Shown: piece after piece, positions 36,380 to 46,624 of the stretch
Numbering within the stretch: position 1 is the first letter of the stretch
Layout of the letters: each line of letters opens with the position of its first letter
Assembly: GCA_021030915.1 (NCBI GenBank)
Contig: JAGEMR010000001.1
Location: forward strand, 124,001-188,000
DNA length: 64,000 nucleotides
Direction: 5' to 3'
From: Astrothelium macrocarpum
Lineage: Eukaryota > Ascomycota > Dothideomycetes > Trypetheliales > Trypetheliaceae
Notes under the pieces: generated by a model
Seen by the model: the letters and a program-made list of their open reading frames with translations, nothing else
Databases searched by the model: none
What the model was told of the DNA's origin: nothing
Program-made: the position numbers and the translations under genes

Positions 36380-36936
36380 CTAATCCGAGCCGCCTACCGC
36401 CCGAGCTACAATCCTATTAGTCAATCACGGTCCAACCGAAGTAACCAAGGCACATTCATATGAAGACTTACTGTATATGCTACACTTGCTGTGCCCCACT
36501 ACCTTCTTAATGACGCCTTCCTCCTCCAAGTCCTTCAATGCTTTCCTTGCAAGCGATCCATTTATTTTGAGACGATCGACGAGGATGGCGACGGTGATAA
36601 GGCGGTATGATTGAACATCTTTTTGGAGTTTGTCTGAGGTGGCTTTGTCTAGCACGACAGCATGCTGGGCCTTATCCTTGACTGAAAGTCGAGGAGCAAA
36701 TATTAGCCAAAGGCTCTCATTTCCCAGATGTGATAATAGTCATCATGCGGAATTGTGGGATGAGATGAAAAGCATGTCGGATTTGATGGGTAATGATAGA
36801 TGGAGATTTGGAGCATACCCTTTCCCCTGGACGGCGAAATACTAGTTAGCACGCATTTGGACTATCAAATGTATAGGAAACCTTACTTTGACCACTTCTT
36901 CTTTTGCTTCTTGCCACCAGATGCTGCGGGAGCCAT
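36380..36936 (-). CDS. RPS25: 40S ribosomal protein S25
   Basis: Eukaryote-specific small-subunit ribosomal protein eS25. Four exons on the minus strand: 36936-36887 (50 nt), a microexon 36826-36819 (8 nt), 36681-36472 (210 nt), 36405-36380 (26 nt); 294 nt, 97 residues. Exon 1 gives MAPAASGGKKQKKKWSK; the 8-nt exon supplies the GK of KGKVKDKAQHAV. The body reads LITVAILVDRLKINGSLAR, then KALKDLEEEGVIKKV and VGHS; the last exon restores SIYTRAVGGSD. Without the microexon the frame hits a stop four codons later, so it is required. A basic N-terminal tail and winged-helix core match the family. Divergent from DUS1. Confidence 0.93.
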
Positions 36937-38238
36937 GATGACGACGGATAGCCAGTTGGATGTTGTTGGCGCACAATGCGGAGTGGACGTGGGCGCATGA
37001 TTTGTGCTCGCTTGCCATATTTTGCCGTCTGTCTCCGCTTTCTAACGAGAAGAACTTGGATCATCTTTGTCATGCGATATAAACATGAACATGTTTTTCT
37101 TTCCACAAATATAATGTACGAAGTTCAGTTTTGAGATGCGGACGGTCCAGAAGCTCAACATCGTATTTCACAAAGTACATCACCAATACTGGGTCCCATA
37201 TGCACGCAGCAAATCAAGAACCAGTCTTGCAACTTAATCACGTTTCTCTTCTTTAACTCGACCTTCGTCTCCTCTAAAGGATCTAAATCGGCGCTTTAGT
37301 AAGATCGATAGCCCAGGATTGACAGATCCATCAGGTTGGTCGTCCTAGCAGTATTGCCTACAAGTGCGATTTTTAGAATCCGATGGCTTTGCAGCTGTTA
37401 GTCGTAGTCTCCATAGATGACAAGGAATCAAGCATTTTCCTATCTCGTGAGAGCCACAGTCGATATGTTCCATGCGTGTCGTAAACCTAAGCTTCTAGCC
37501 AAACCATGAACTGGGGTTTTTTTTGAATCTAAAGTGTCCAGCTTCATTTGTGAAAATGATACAATGAGTCGCCTAAAGACGAGAGCATCACCAAAAGTTC
37601 TCGTCCAATGGACGTCTAATTTGTAGACAACAATCTAAATATGAGTTGTACTTCTATTTGCTCTGGACGCACATGTGTCCAAACACAGAGGTACGCCGTT
37701 GTATACTGCTGTGGGCTGCCCGACGTATCCCTTTGTTTAGCAACCGTTGATGCTTTACATCGTGAGCCATTCTGCACAGCGCCACACGTGCTGTTTCCAA
37801 ATCACGATAAAAGTTAAAGGAATTTAAGAGTCAGATGAAGGCTTTGTTTTATTTAGACGGTTCTGGACGTGTCAACATCGCACTCGGGGTTTAGCAGCAG
37901 CTCCGATTGGTTCCGCAATTTTTTTTCCGGACTACTACATGGAACGCAAACAACGCCCATGTATCTGAATGTTTGCCAACTCTTTTTCTCCTCAAACCTC
38001 ATTTAGCTCTCCTCAAAGTCTCCCGCGTATTTTGTGGATTGCAGACCGAAGTTTTCCCAGGATTGCCTTCGCAAAGTTTACCAAATCGAGCAGAAAAAGA
38101 AATTTCATAAGGACTCTGTCTACACAGCGCGCGAGGCATTGGCATGGACATAAATTCGTATGGCAGCTTCATAGCTCGTCCTTGGCCAGACCACGTTCTT
38201 TACATTCTAGTACATGTGTTCGCTCGGTAGAACACAAG
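36937..38238. other. divergent intergenic region, RPS25 / DUS1
   Basis: About 1.3 kb holding both promoters. From 37969 an open frame runs in phase into DUS1 and may be part of that protein (see findings). The rest shows no coding content or RNA gene. Confidence 0.4.
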
Positions 38239-39904
38239 ATGGACATCCCCATAGAATGGAGAGTCTCCAAGAAAACCGTCCTTCGTGGCCGTGACTTCTA
38301 TACTTCCATTGGTAGTCCCAAGAAAGTCCTTGCCCCAATGGTGAACCAGTCTGAGTTTGTATGTAAACTATTTGCTGTAGTGCATTCGTCCGCTAATAAA
38401 ATAGGCTTGGCGTCAAACCATCCGCACTTATCGCGTCCCTAACGAGCCCACTCTTGTTGACGGCAAGCAGCCAGAATCGGAAACGTTTCTCTCATACAGC
38501 CCCATGATGAATGCAAAGCAATACGGCGATACAAGTGTCCGTGGAGCAAAGTACCGTCGAACAAATTTTCAACCCACCGATTTGGAAAACCCAGATGCAG
38601 ATGAAAGTATTGACGTCCTGCAGAGGATGGACAACGATTATCTCGATGGCCACAGCATCATTGATCGACCATTGACGGTCCAATTCTGTGCAAACGATGA
38701 AAATGCATTTCTTGCAGCAGCTAAATACGTTCAAAATTACTGCGATGCTGTTGATCTTAACCTGGGTTGTCCACAACAAATTGCGAGAAAAGGAAAATAC
38801 GGCTCATTTTTACAAGAAGACTGGCCACGGATTGCTCGCATGGTTAAGAAATTATATGAAGGGCTTAATGTACCCGTGACCGCCAAAATCCGAATTCAGG
38901 AGTCCAAAGAAAGGACACTCGAATATGCAAAAATGATACTTGATGCAGGAGCCAGTATCCTTACTGTGCATGCGCGTACTCGTGAGCAGAATGGCCATGA
39001 TACTGGTCTTGCTGACTGGAGTTACATACGCTACCTTCGCGACCATTTGCCTCCCGAAACTGTCATCTTTGCCAATGGAAATATTCTCGAGTATGGAGAC
39101 ATTGACAGATGCCTCAAAGAAACAGGCGCGGATGCCGTCATGATTGCCGAAGGGTGTCTGACTGATCCATCCATTTTCATGGGTCTTCCACCACCTGGGC
39201 AGGAAGGACGTGAATATTGGCGTGGAATTGACGGTAAAGCAGGTCATCGGGTGGACGCAGCTCTGAGACGCTATGTTGATGTCATCTGGGACTATGTCAC
39301 CAGTAAAGAACCCCCGGCACGCCAAGCCTTATACATTCCAAGTGATGGACCAAATCTTAAGACTCAAGGTCTTGATGGTGCCGATATTTCAGGGGGGCTC
39401 ATCAGAGATTCCAATGCCTGCCGAAACGATCCTAATCTGAGAGCAATGAAAGCTCACTTCTTTGAGGTTCTGCGTACCTTCAACAAAGTTCATCCTCATG
39501 TTCAAAGCCGCCTTCATACTATACGAGCTGGTGACATCTGGGCTTTTGAACAAATCCTTGCCATGGTAGAGGCAGAAGTGAGTCAAGGGTTGGAGAAATA
39601 CGAAGAACTGGTGAAGAATGGTCTGTACTCCGAGGCTGAGCAAATGGCCTATGTTCCGTGCCATAACTCGAGCCTGGCTGTCAGAAATTGTGTTAAGCCG
39701 TGGTGGTGCTGCCAGCCCTATGTAAGGCCATCGCCGCACGAAGCGCGTCTTAAAGGGGCAACACAAGTTAGCAAAAAAGAGACAAAGAAGTCAACAAATA
39801 TTATGGACAATGGTAGTACGATTGGAGATGACAGTGCAAGTGGCAATAGCACTTCGATTGCCTACGACACTAAGATTGACGACGGCCAAGCTGTTTACGG
39901 ATGA
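38239..39904 (+). CDS. DUS1: tRNA-dihydrouridine(16/17) synthase
   Basis: Flavoenzyme that reduces uridines 16 and 17 in the tRNA D-loop with NADPH. Two exons: 38239-38358 and 38405-39904; 1620 nt, 539 residues. FMN-barrel motifs: KKVLAPMVNQSEFAWR (spliced), the catalytic cysteine in LNLGCPQQIARKGKYG (Cys about 163), VPVTAKIRI, ILTVHARTREQNG, and IFANGNI with ADAVMIAEG at the phosphate-binding end. After the barrel is the helical tRNA-recognition domain, containing HPHVQSRLHTIRAGDIW. Residues about 315-345 look like an insertion, and the C-terminus has a Cys/Trp-rich patch (WWCCQPYVRPSPHEARLKG) and an acidic tail. An in-frame ATG at 37969 would add 90 basic residues; the start used here matches the usual DUS1 length ahead of the barrel. 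Confidence 0.93.
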
Positions 39905-40894
39905 AACTCTTCATCCACAATCCGGCTGAATCGAGTCATTGAGGGAGTTCAGAGAAAGGAATGATACCCAAGTGAGTCTGCCCTGTTCCATTGAGAGCTT
40001 CAATGGTATACAAAACGGCATCGACTTCTACAGCATGCCTTCAAACATAGAAACAATATGACAATGTGCATTAACCGTAACCTCTCACGAAATTTCTAGC
40101 TACTGAATCGCGGCTGTCTCGAAGATTATCTGTACTCACTGTTAGCATAGTCGCGCACAAATTCCTGTATACTTGGTCAGCCTTAAACCATCAAAACGAC
40201 CAGCAGAGAAGCCGATCTGATCTACTTAGCTTCGAAGGACTTGGATCCCTCCTCAGCAAGGATTAGCCTCAGCTTTTAGAGCATTGAGCTTCACGCATGA
40301 GTTTTTGACAAAGCCAAGAGTGTGCGTACAATGGATCATTAATAAACATGAGTAGAGCCTCGTCTAGTTTTGCTAAGATTTGATGATAGCATCCTTTCGT
40401 ACGGAGCTCGCCTTTACCTATCATTTTCTATGAAACCTTAATCATCGTAAGGATATTGGAATGTTTCTGAAGAACAATGGGCTCTGCTCCGTACAATCAT
40501 TTCAATGTCATACGACTAGGAAAAATTGTTTTCGAAATATCTCGTCTCGGCTATCTATTACACGATAAGGCCAAAGAGTATTATTATTGGCCTGGATTCA
40601 ACAAAAGATGGCTATCGCTCCGATGGAACATGCCGATAAAATTAGAGAAGGAGAAGTCGACCTTCAGGGGTTGCAAGGAAACAATCAGGATATCGGGGAC
40701 GTCCTCAGCTCGTCCACAGGAAAAACTAGAATGAGGGAAACCTGGCTATTGTTGACCGTAGTGCATATCATGTGGACTTCCTGGTGTGCATGAGGAGGAT
40801 TAAAGAAAAGGAGAAGATTAACCAGTCTTTCGCGCTGGCAGATCAATCGCCATCAACCATCCTGGTGACCCTCCGGATATAATCATGGTGCTGG
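39905..40894. other. convergent spacer
   Basis: Between the ends of DUS1 (+) and the five-exon gene (-). Two overlapping short plus frames near 40477-40793 show no family signal. Confidence 0.35.
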
Positions 40895-42820
40895 TTATCT
40901 TCTTGTCAGCCGCCACCTCAAGATGCCGCAGCACTCTACATCCCTCCGCATCCAGTACTCTATGCCGTTCCGGGTTCTCAAGGCCTTGTTGTTCGCCTGG
41001 TACATGGGGCCGAACACCTCATTCATCCTGTCAGTGAGCCTGTCCAAGTTGAAAGTCCCCGCCGCAACCTCGTGCCTGACATAGTTCCGGATGAATGCCA
41101 TCTCCTGCTCGGTATAGGGATTCCGCGGCGATCTTGTCTCCAGTGTGCCCCAGTGGCGGGAGAGGGTCTGCTGGCGCCAACGGTTCAGCTGGCGCACCAC
41201 GTCCTGGTCGCTCCAGTCCATCGACTCGGCATGTGGCCACTCGTTGGCGCCGCCAGTCTTGGTAGGTATACGGAACTTGCTCCGATCTGGGTCGCCAACC
41301 TCGGCGTTGTGGCGGTCTATGGTTACTCGCGTGCCGTCGAGGCATGTGACCCGCTCGAAACGAGGATTCTGCGCGCTCCGAGAAGTGGTGGTGGTGGTTG
41401 CGAGTTGACCTCCTCTCCTTATGGTCTGCCTGGTACTTGGTGCGGGCGGCTGCTGCAGAGGAGCAGGCTGTGGAGGACGACGGTGTGACCCGCGTCCAGC
41501 ATGCGGTCCTCTCGCCGGTATATTCCCTCTGGGGGCCCCTCCTGAGCTTAAATCTTGTCCGGAACTCCTCTGCTGCTCTGAATCCGGCCTTGAAGATGAT
41601 CCTTGTGGTCCACTTTGCACCGTTATTGCTCTTCCAGGACGCGATGGCATCGTGCGGCCGAGTAAGCCTCTGTCATCCACACGTGGAGCAGTGTGAAGTG
41701 CTAGTTCTCGGTGCCAATCGGGGCCTGGTTGATGTGGAACGGGGATTATATTTGCTGCCCCGATAAACCCTCCTAATGGACCAAATGATCCAAGAGGCCC
41801 CTGTGTCTGAGTATTTGTACTCTGGGTCGGCTCTTGAGGTTGATCCGGAGATTGCAGAGCTCTGAACGGCCCGTCTTGACGCCGGCTAGGAAGGGGCTCC
41901 ACAGTACCATCCTGCAGATTATAATGAGCTGCCCACCATTCAACGGCATTTGGATTGGGCCCCATATCTCTCAAGATCGCCAAGTGCTGTTGAGAGAGAA
42001 AATATGAGGGCAGACCATGATGCTGCAGCCATCGCGCGTAGTCGCCGTCATGATCTCGAGGTCTATTACTTTCAATACGGCGGAAGGTCCCATCTTGCTG
42101 AGGGATCGTATCAACATTTGGCGGCGAGCGAAGCGCAAAAGGCTCGAGTGCTCGTCTAGCTCGTCCAGAAGGTCCAGTGGGAGCCATATTTTGAGGACAT
42201 TCCAATCGAACTGTCTCGCCTTCTGGCGCTTGTGCGAGCTGATACATTGTGTGGTTGAAAAACATTTCCAGCCAAGCGTCACCAGTCACGATCCGGTTGA
42301 GGTCCATTAGGAGATCCGCCTCCACTGTAGCCAGTTAAACTACTATCTCTGTTGCTGGTTCTAAGACTTTTTCCTTACGCTGATCTCTAAAGTCAATATG
42401 GTTCCAGCGGTCGTCGCTATCGAACGAGAATCTTGCTATTCAGAAATGATTAGCGCATTTTGATGTGCCGCCAGAATTCAAATGATCTTACGAGGAGCCA
42501 TGCTTGCAAGGATTGCCAGGTCTTCGTCTATCAACAAATCAAGTAATGCGTCGTCCTCTAAATCGTCTGAGTCGTGCCTGATCAGCATGTTTGTTTCCCT
42601 ATCGAACATCGCGTAAGGTCTGGTCGTAACTGGACTTCGTTTCGCTATTTCAGCTCAGACCTTGATGCGCGATATGAGACTTCGTACACCCGAGGCCCAA
42701 GGAGTTGCACTATCTATAGTATGTCTTGTCGAATTTTTTTGCGAAGACAATACTTTGAACAAAGTCTGAGTAGATCAGCTCACCTATGTGCAGTCGAACC
42801 TGTGGTGGCAATTCGATCAT
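40895..42820 (-). CDS. hypothetical five-exon protein
   Basis: Exons on the minus strand: 42820-42784, 42709-42661, 42577-42492, 42435-42379, 42324-40895; 1659 nt, 552 residues. I do not recognise the family. The N-terminus MIELPPQVRLHIVQLL is followed by a very acidic segment (DDLEDDALLDLLIDEDL). The long middle (about 150-400) is Pro/Gln/Gly/Ser-rich and looks disordered. The C-terminal ~110 residues form a compact, Trp- and charge-rich block (YTEQEMAFIRNYVRHEVAAG and NRLTDRMNEVFG-like helices) reminiscent of Myb/SANT-type helical folds, so a nuclear role is possible but unproven. Introns all have GT..AG ends, and the phases join cleanly. A TATA box lies 45 bp before the chosen ATG. Confidence 0.6.
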
Positions 42821-42863
42821 GCGTTGTTGTAGAAGGGAGAAATATGGGGAGCGAGGAACGCTA

Positions 42864-42873
42864 GTTTTATATG
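42864..42873 (-). promoter_or_regulatory. TATA box upstream of the five-exon hypothetical gene
   Basis: CATATAAAAC on the minus strand, 44-53 bases before the ATG at 42820. The short distance implies a very short 5' UTR or a slightly different start. Confidence 0.4.
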
Positions 42874-43435
42874 GCTTCAGAAGGCGTGTGATGGTCAGTG
42901 AAGCTCAGCTCCTCTCCTAAAACTATTCTATTGACTTGATCATGCGTTGACATACCCCACCAGCTGGACTGAAATCTCGATACAGACACGGCAAAGGTCT
43001 TGATAACATGGGTGCGGCTTTCCAACATCACAGCTTTGTACGACTATACGTACCCACCACCCTTTCTCTCTGTGCCGAAAAGCATCGACTAACACAATAA
43101 CGGCTACTCGGTTCGGGTCATTGTTCTGCGGAGTCCACCGCTTTTCAGAATGATCTACAACGTGCATTTAGTCTTCAACATTCTTCTTGCCCGTTTCGAC
43201 GGCTTACAGTTACCCTCGCATAGGAGGCTAAAGCTCCGAATATATTCGAGGCGATTGTGCATGTATTGTATGCTCTGAATGGCTGTTCAAACTCCCCAAG
43301 CTCCCCATGGAATGATCTAGACGCTGTCCAAAATTGTTGGATCGAACATCTGTCTTTGGCATCCGTCACAAAGCATATACAGCTTAGCTACCAGGCTCAC
43401 TCACAGCTTACAGTCAGGTTAATTTCACGAAAAGA
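42874..43435. other. spacer with weak minus-strand open frames
   Basis: Minus-strand frames at 43369-43175 and 43167-42940 lie in line with the decayed gene to the right and may be further remnants. They show no clear family motif. Confidence 0.3.
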
Positions 43436-44349
43436 TCATGTGCAGGAGGCCCGCCGTTTTGCTCTTCGCAATCGTTGTGCGAGGGAACCAGCCGTCGAAT
43501 TTCTCGTTTCAGGAATACAACACTCGTTTGGGTAGGATTGACCCTTAACAAAAGCAGTACAGAACAATGGATTTAACTTGCCCTGCAGCCCAAGCGAACC
43601 TCCAGCAGGTACGTTGCCCTCTCTGATTGGGACTGTAAGCTTGTGCATCGCGTCGTCTAGTACACCTGCAACAATCACGATCGCAGATTTATTCCCCTGA
43701 TACCGGTTGCCAGAGCATAGCACCATGGGTTCCTGACTGGTGGCGCTATTTAGGTCTATGTTGGATGGCCCAGCGTTAGCTCAAACTAATTGGGATGGGT
43801 TGTTAAGCGTGGTCTGGAAAGCATTGTGATTTTTGTTTCCATCCGTGTAGACTAAAACTAGTGTTCCAGTGACTGAGTTGTTGGGCCGTAATATGTTTGT
43901 AGAGAACGATCGTATAGTGAGGCTGATAATTACGAGGGAGGAGCCAGCAAATTGCCCAAACTCATGAGGGCTCGACTAGCCAAGCTGCCGTTTCTACTTG
44001 TATAGTGAAGTTAAGACTGGAAAATTCAATCGGAAAGACTATCTGATCGTTTTAGGGTAGATCTACCTTCCCGTAAAGCCAGACAAACGCTGTAAGCAGA
44101 GTATTATTTCTTGCATCCGTCACGACAGTATAATTAAGTGGCGCGGCCCAACTAGTATGATCTTCGTATACATCTTCTCTGATGGTCTCGTTTTTGGTAT
44201 TAGAAAAAAAAGTGTCGTTCGCCAGTCGTGATTATTAAAAAGGCCAAAGAAGTCACTCCCAAGACGACATGCGGCAAAACAGAAGTAGCAGCCGTGATAG
44301 GAATTGTAGCAGAAGAGTTCGGCGGCTGGAATTGGTTGGGCTGAGGGTT
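43436..44349 (-). pseudogene. decayed membrane-anchored/secreted protein gene
   Basis: Reading the minus strand, protein-like segments follow one another in shifting frames. First a Ser/Thr-rich linker and membrane segment (HVVLGVTSLAFLII, about 44240). After a one-base frame change come LANDTFFSNTKNETIRED and WAAPLNYTVVTDARNN, then an in-frame TAA near 44060. The next stretch, SLNFTIQVETAAWLVEPS, ends in TGA near 43964. A second frame change leads into EFGQFAGSSLVII and GTLVLVYTDGNKNHNAF, with an in-frame TGA near 43780. The last stretch is open from there to 43436 (QEPMVLCSGNRYQGNKSA, GGSLGLQGKLNPLFCTAF). Many Asn glycosylation sites fit an extracellular domain. I do not recognise the family with certainty. 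Several breaks in a coherent sequence argue for a pseudogene rather than introns. Confidence 0.6.
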
Positions 44350-45530
44350 CTATACGACTGCAGCCGAAACGGATACTTGATTCCTCAGCAAATAGCGTTG
44401 TTGAAGTATTATCAAAGGCGCCGTCCCATGCTCAACCAGTTTCACATACTGCTTATCATGTTATGAGGACAACATGCCCGTATCCAGTTTGCGGAAGATT
44501 TATGCTTGGTAGCAGGTCTGTACCACGCCAAAAAGTTCCAAACTACCTAATGTTGTCTACAATGTTTATTAAAGGTTTGCATACTTCAAGTACATACAAG
44601 AGCAATCATGGGCTCTTATATGTTTGCTGATGCCGAATTCTAATAGGTCCTTCGCAGAGATCTTAGCAAATCTGTCTCTACGAAAAGAACCAAAAGGTAG
44701 GTCTCGTTGGATTGGGCTGCATCATTCCATTGCGATAAATGGCTCTACCAATGATGGGTGCAGTAATCTAGCATTCAGAATTAAGAACTCAGAAAACATG
44801 ACTGAATAATTTGCAGATGGTTCTTTATAATACTGTCAGCACATGAGATGCGTAAATTATCGCAAAGGCGCTAGATTGTCTCTTCAAGGACGAGAACTGA
44901 ATTACGTGAGTCGGGATTCGTTTTGGAAATCATTTGCACGTGTAATTGAAAACTCATCACTCAGCCTCGGTTCACCAAGTTTCAGTGTTATTTAATTTGT
45001 GTGTTCCCTTAACCACATAGCTGCAGGTAATTTCGATGATCAAGGGACGAAGGAAAAGGGTGATAGCTGTGCCACTCCGCACGTGGAGCTTTGGACAAGG
45101 ACATTGCAAAGCACGTGGCAACCAAGCTAAAACTCTCTCTTCATTATCGCCCTTTTGATCATCTGCTACTGCCTGCCTGCGCATATCAGGTGTATGCTGC
45201 CCATCACTGATGACGCGGACTTCGGCAGGCTGAGATGCGATAACTGGCACAGCCAGTCCCGCAACACGTAATCCGCCAGTTTCCGCAAATGGCAGCATGA
45301 AGGGAAAAAAAAGTAAGTATGGGGCTGTGTATGACATACGACTTCTATCATTGTTGACCTTTCGTACGACATCTATATCAATCTTGATTTACCCCATCCT
45401 ACGCTTCAGCCATTGTTCGTTCTGAATAGAAGCTATTCATTGATCGATTTGTCCTTGGACCTTTTTAATACCTACACACAAACATCTACTTCCTAATCTT
45501 TCACTTGTTAGCTAGAGAGCACGCCTCAAG
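44350..45530. other. intergenic region left of the GPI-type gene
   Basis: A minus-strand frame starting at an ATG at 45337 (121 codons, ends 44972) begins with a hydrophobic stretch, but nothing else supports it as a gene. The right end is the promoter and pyrimidine-rich leader of the plus-strand gene at 45531. Confidence 0.35.
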
Positions 45531-46226
45531 ATGCGCCTGATACACAGTCTGCTACTCCTAACCCCATCTCTCGCTGCCGCTCAAGTGCCCTCTTTCGTCT
45601 CCTCCATAACATCCGCCGCTGTTTCCTTCGGAACCTCACTTGCAAGCGAAGTCACCTCTGACGCCGGATCCGTTGGAACTTCGCTCGCGACTGTCGTTAG
45701 CTCTGGCGCAGGAGGAGTGTTCTCCACAGTCACAAGCGGAGCGGTATCTCTTGGAACAGGTCTTGCCAGCACAATCACCAGCGAAGCAGAGAGCTTAGGT
45801 ACGGGAATTGCCAGCACGGCTGTGAGCGTGGCTACCGGTATCGCTAGCAGTGTCACGAGTGGTGCTGAGAGTATCGGCACCGGAATTGCCAGTACTGTCG
45901 AGAGTGTAGGCACTGGAATAGCTAGCACCGTCACAAGTGGTGTTGAGAGTGTCGCCACTGGCATAGCGAGCACCGTCACAAGTGGTGCTGAGAGTGTGGC
46001 CACTGGAATAGCCAGCACAGTCACAAGCGGTGTCGAGAGTGTGGGTACTGGGATAGCTAGCAGTGTTACAAGTGGGACGGGTGCAACCACGTTAATTTCA
46101 GGAAGCTCAAGTACGGCCTCTACTGCAAGCGCGGCGGCTACGAGCGGAGGTGCAGTACCTATCAGCGTGCCCCAGTCTGCCGGTTTGTTTCTGGGAGCCC
46201 TTGGTTTTGCTGTCGTTATGTTGTAG
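45531..46226 (+). CDS. GPI-type cell-surface protein with 15-residue tandem repeats
   Basis: Intronless, 231 residues. Residues 1-17 form a signal peptide (RLIHSLLLLTPSLAAAQ). Almost all the rest is Ser, Thr, Gly, Ala and Val in a degenerate repeat whose core is GTGIASTVTSG(V/A)ES; the four best units are each 45 bp (see repeat entry). The C-terminus has a Ser/Ala/Gly-rich stretch (SAAATSGGA) and then a hydrophobic tail (AGLFLGALGFAVVML), the layout of a GPI-anchor signal. The protein is expected to be O-glycosylated and fixed in the plasma membrane or cell wall. No catalytic domain or Cys pattern is present. The opposite strand is also open for 170 codons because of the repeat; the signal peptide and GPI tail decide for this strand. 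Confidence 0.85.
   Translation: MRLIHSLLLLTPSLAAAQVPSFVSSITSAAVSFGTSLASEVTSDAGSVGTSLATVVSSGAGGVFSTVTSGAVSLGTGLASTITSEAESLGTGIASTAVSVATGIASSVTSGAESIGTGIASTVESVGTGIASTVTSGVESVATGIASTVTSGAESVATGIASTVTSGVESVGTGIASSVTSGTGATTLISGSSSTASTASAAATSGGAVPISVPQSAGLFLGALGFAVVML
45900..46076 (+). repeat. 45-bp tandem repeat, about four units, in frame
   Basis: Units start at 45900, 45945, 45990 and 46035; the last is incomplete. Each encodes ESV(G/A)TGIAST-VTSG(V/A), with mostly synonymous differences between copies. Shorter, older copies lie upstream from about 45740. Confidence 0.85.
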
Positions 46227-46624
46227 ATGAGCGAAGTTTATGCTCAGCAAACCCTGATACAAATGCCGGTCAGCGCTTCTATTCAACATCCAAGGAAGCA
46301 TCACTACCTAGCAATGGTCTGATTTAAAAAAAAAAAATAAGGCAAGAAATTGTCACTCAGCGTTTATTGAGGATACATGGTAAATAGAAATGTAGTATTT
46401 CTTCAATGATCGTTTTTAAAAGGTATCTATATGCACCATGCATCTGGCCCACGCCCAGCCAGGAACGCCGGGTAATGCTATGGCTATGAAAAGTAGAAAC
46501 AAAGAAATGAAGTATGATGGTCTCTTCGCCAATCGGCGAGGCCATGAATAAATATCCTCCAGACTCCTGCCCATGACTCTTTGAAATCGTGACCCCTTCC
46601 TTTTGCTAATATAGTTTTTTCACT
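46227..46624. other. convergent 3' spacer
   Basis: Between the GPI-type gene (+) and the DUF3455-type gene (-). Includes a poly-A run near 46325. No gene seen. Confidence 0.4.

Noticed and set aside
40477..40793. Two overlapping plus ORFs between DUS1 and the five-exon gene
   Set aside because: Short, overlapping in different frames, and without recognisable content.
44972..45337. 121-codon minus-strand ORF starting at an ATG with a hydrophobic N-terminus
   Set aside because: No domain, no clear splice or promoter support; left as spacer.
45581..46090. 170-codon minus-strand ORF opposite the GPI-type gene
   Set aside because: Its openness is a by-product of the 45-bp repeat; the plus strand has the signal peptide and GPI tail.
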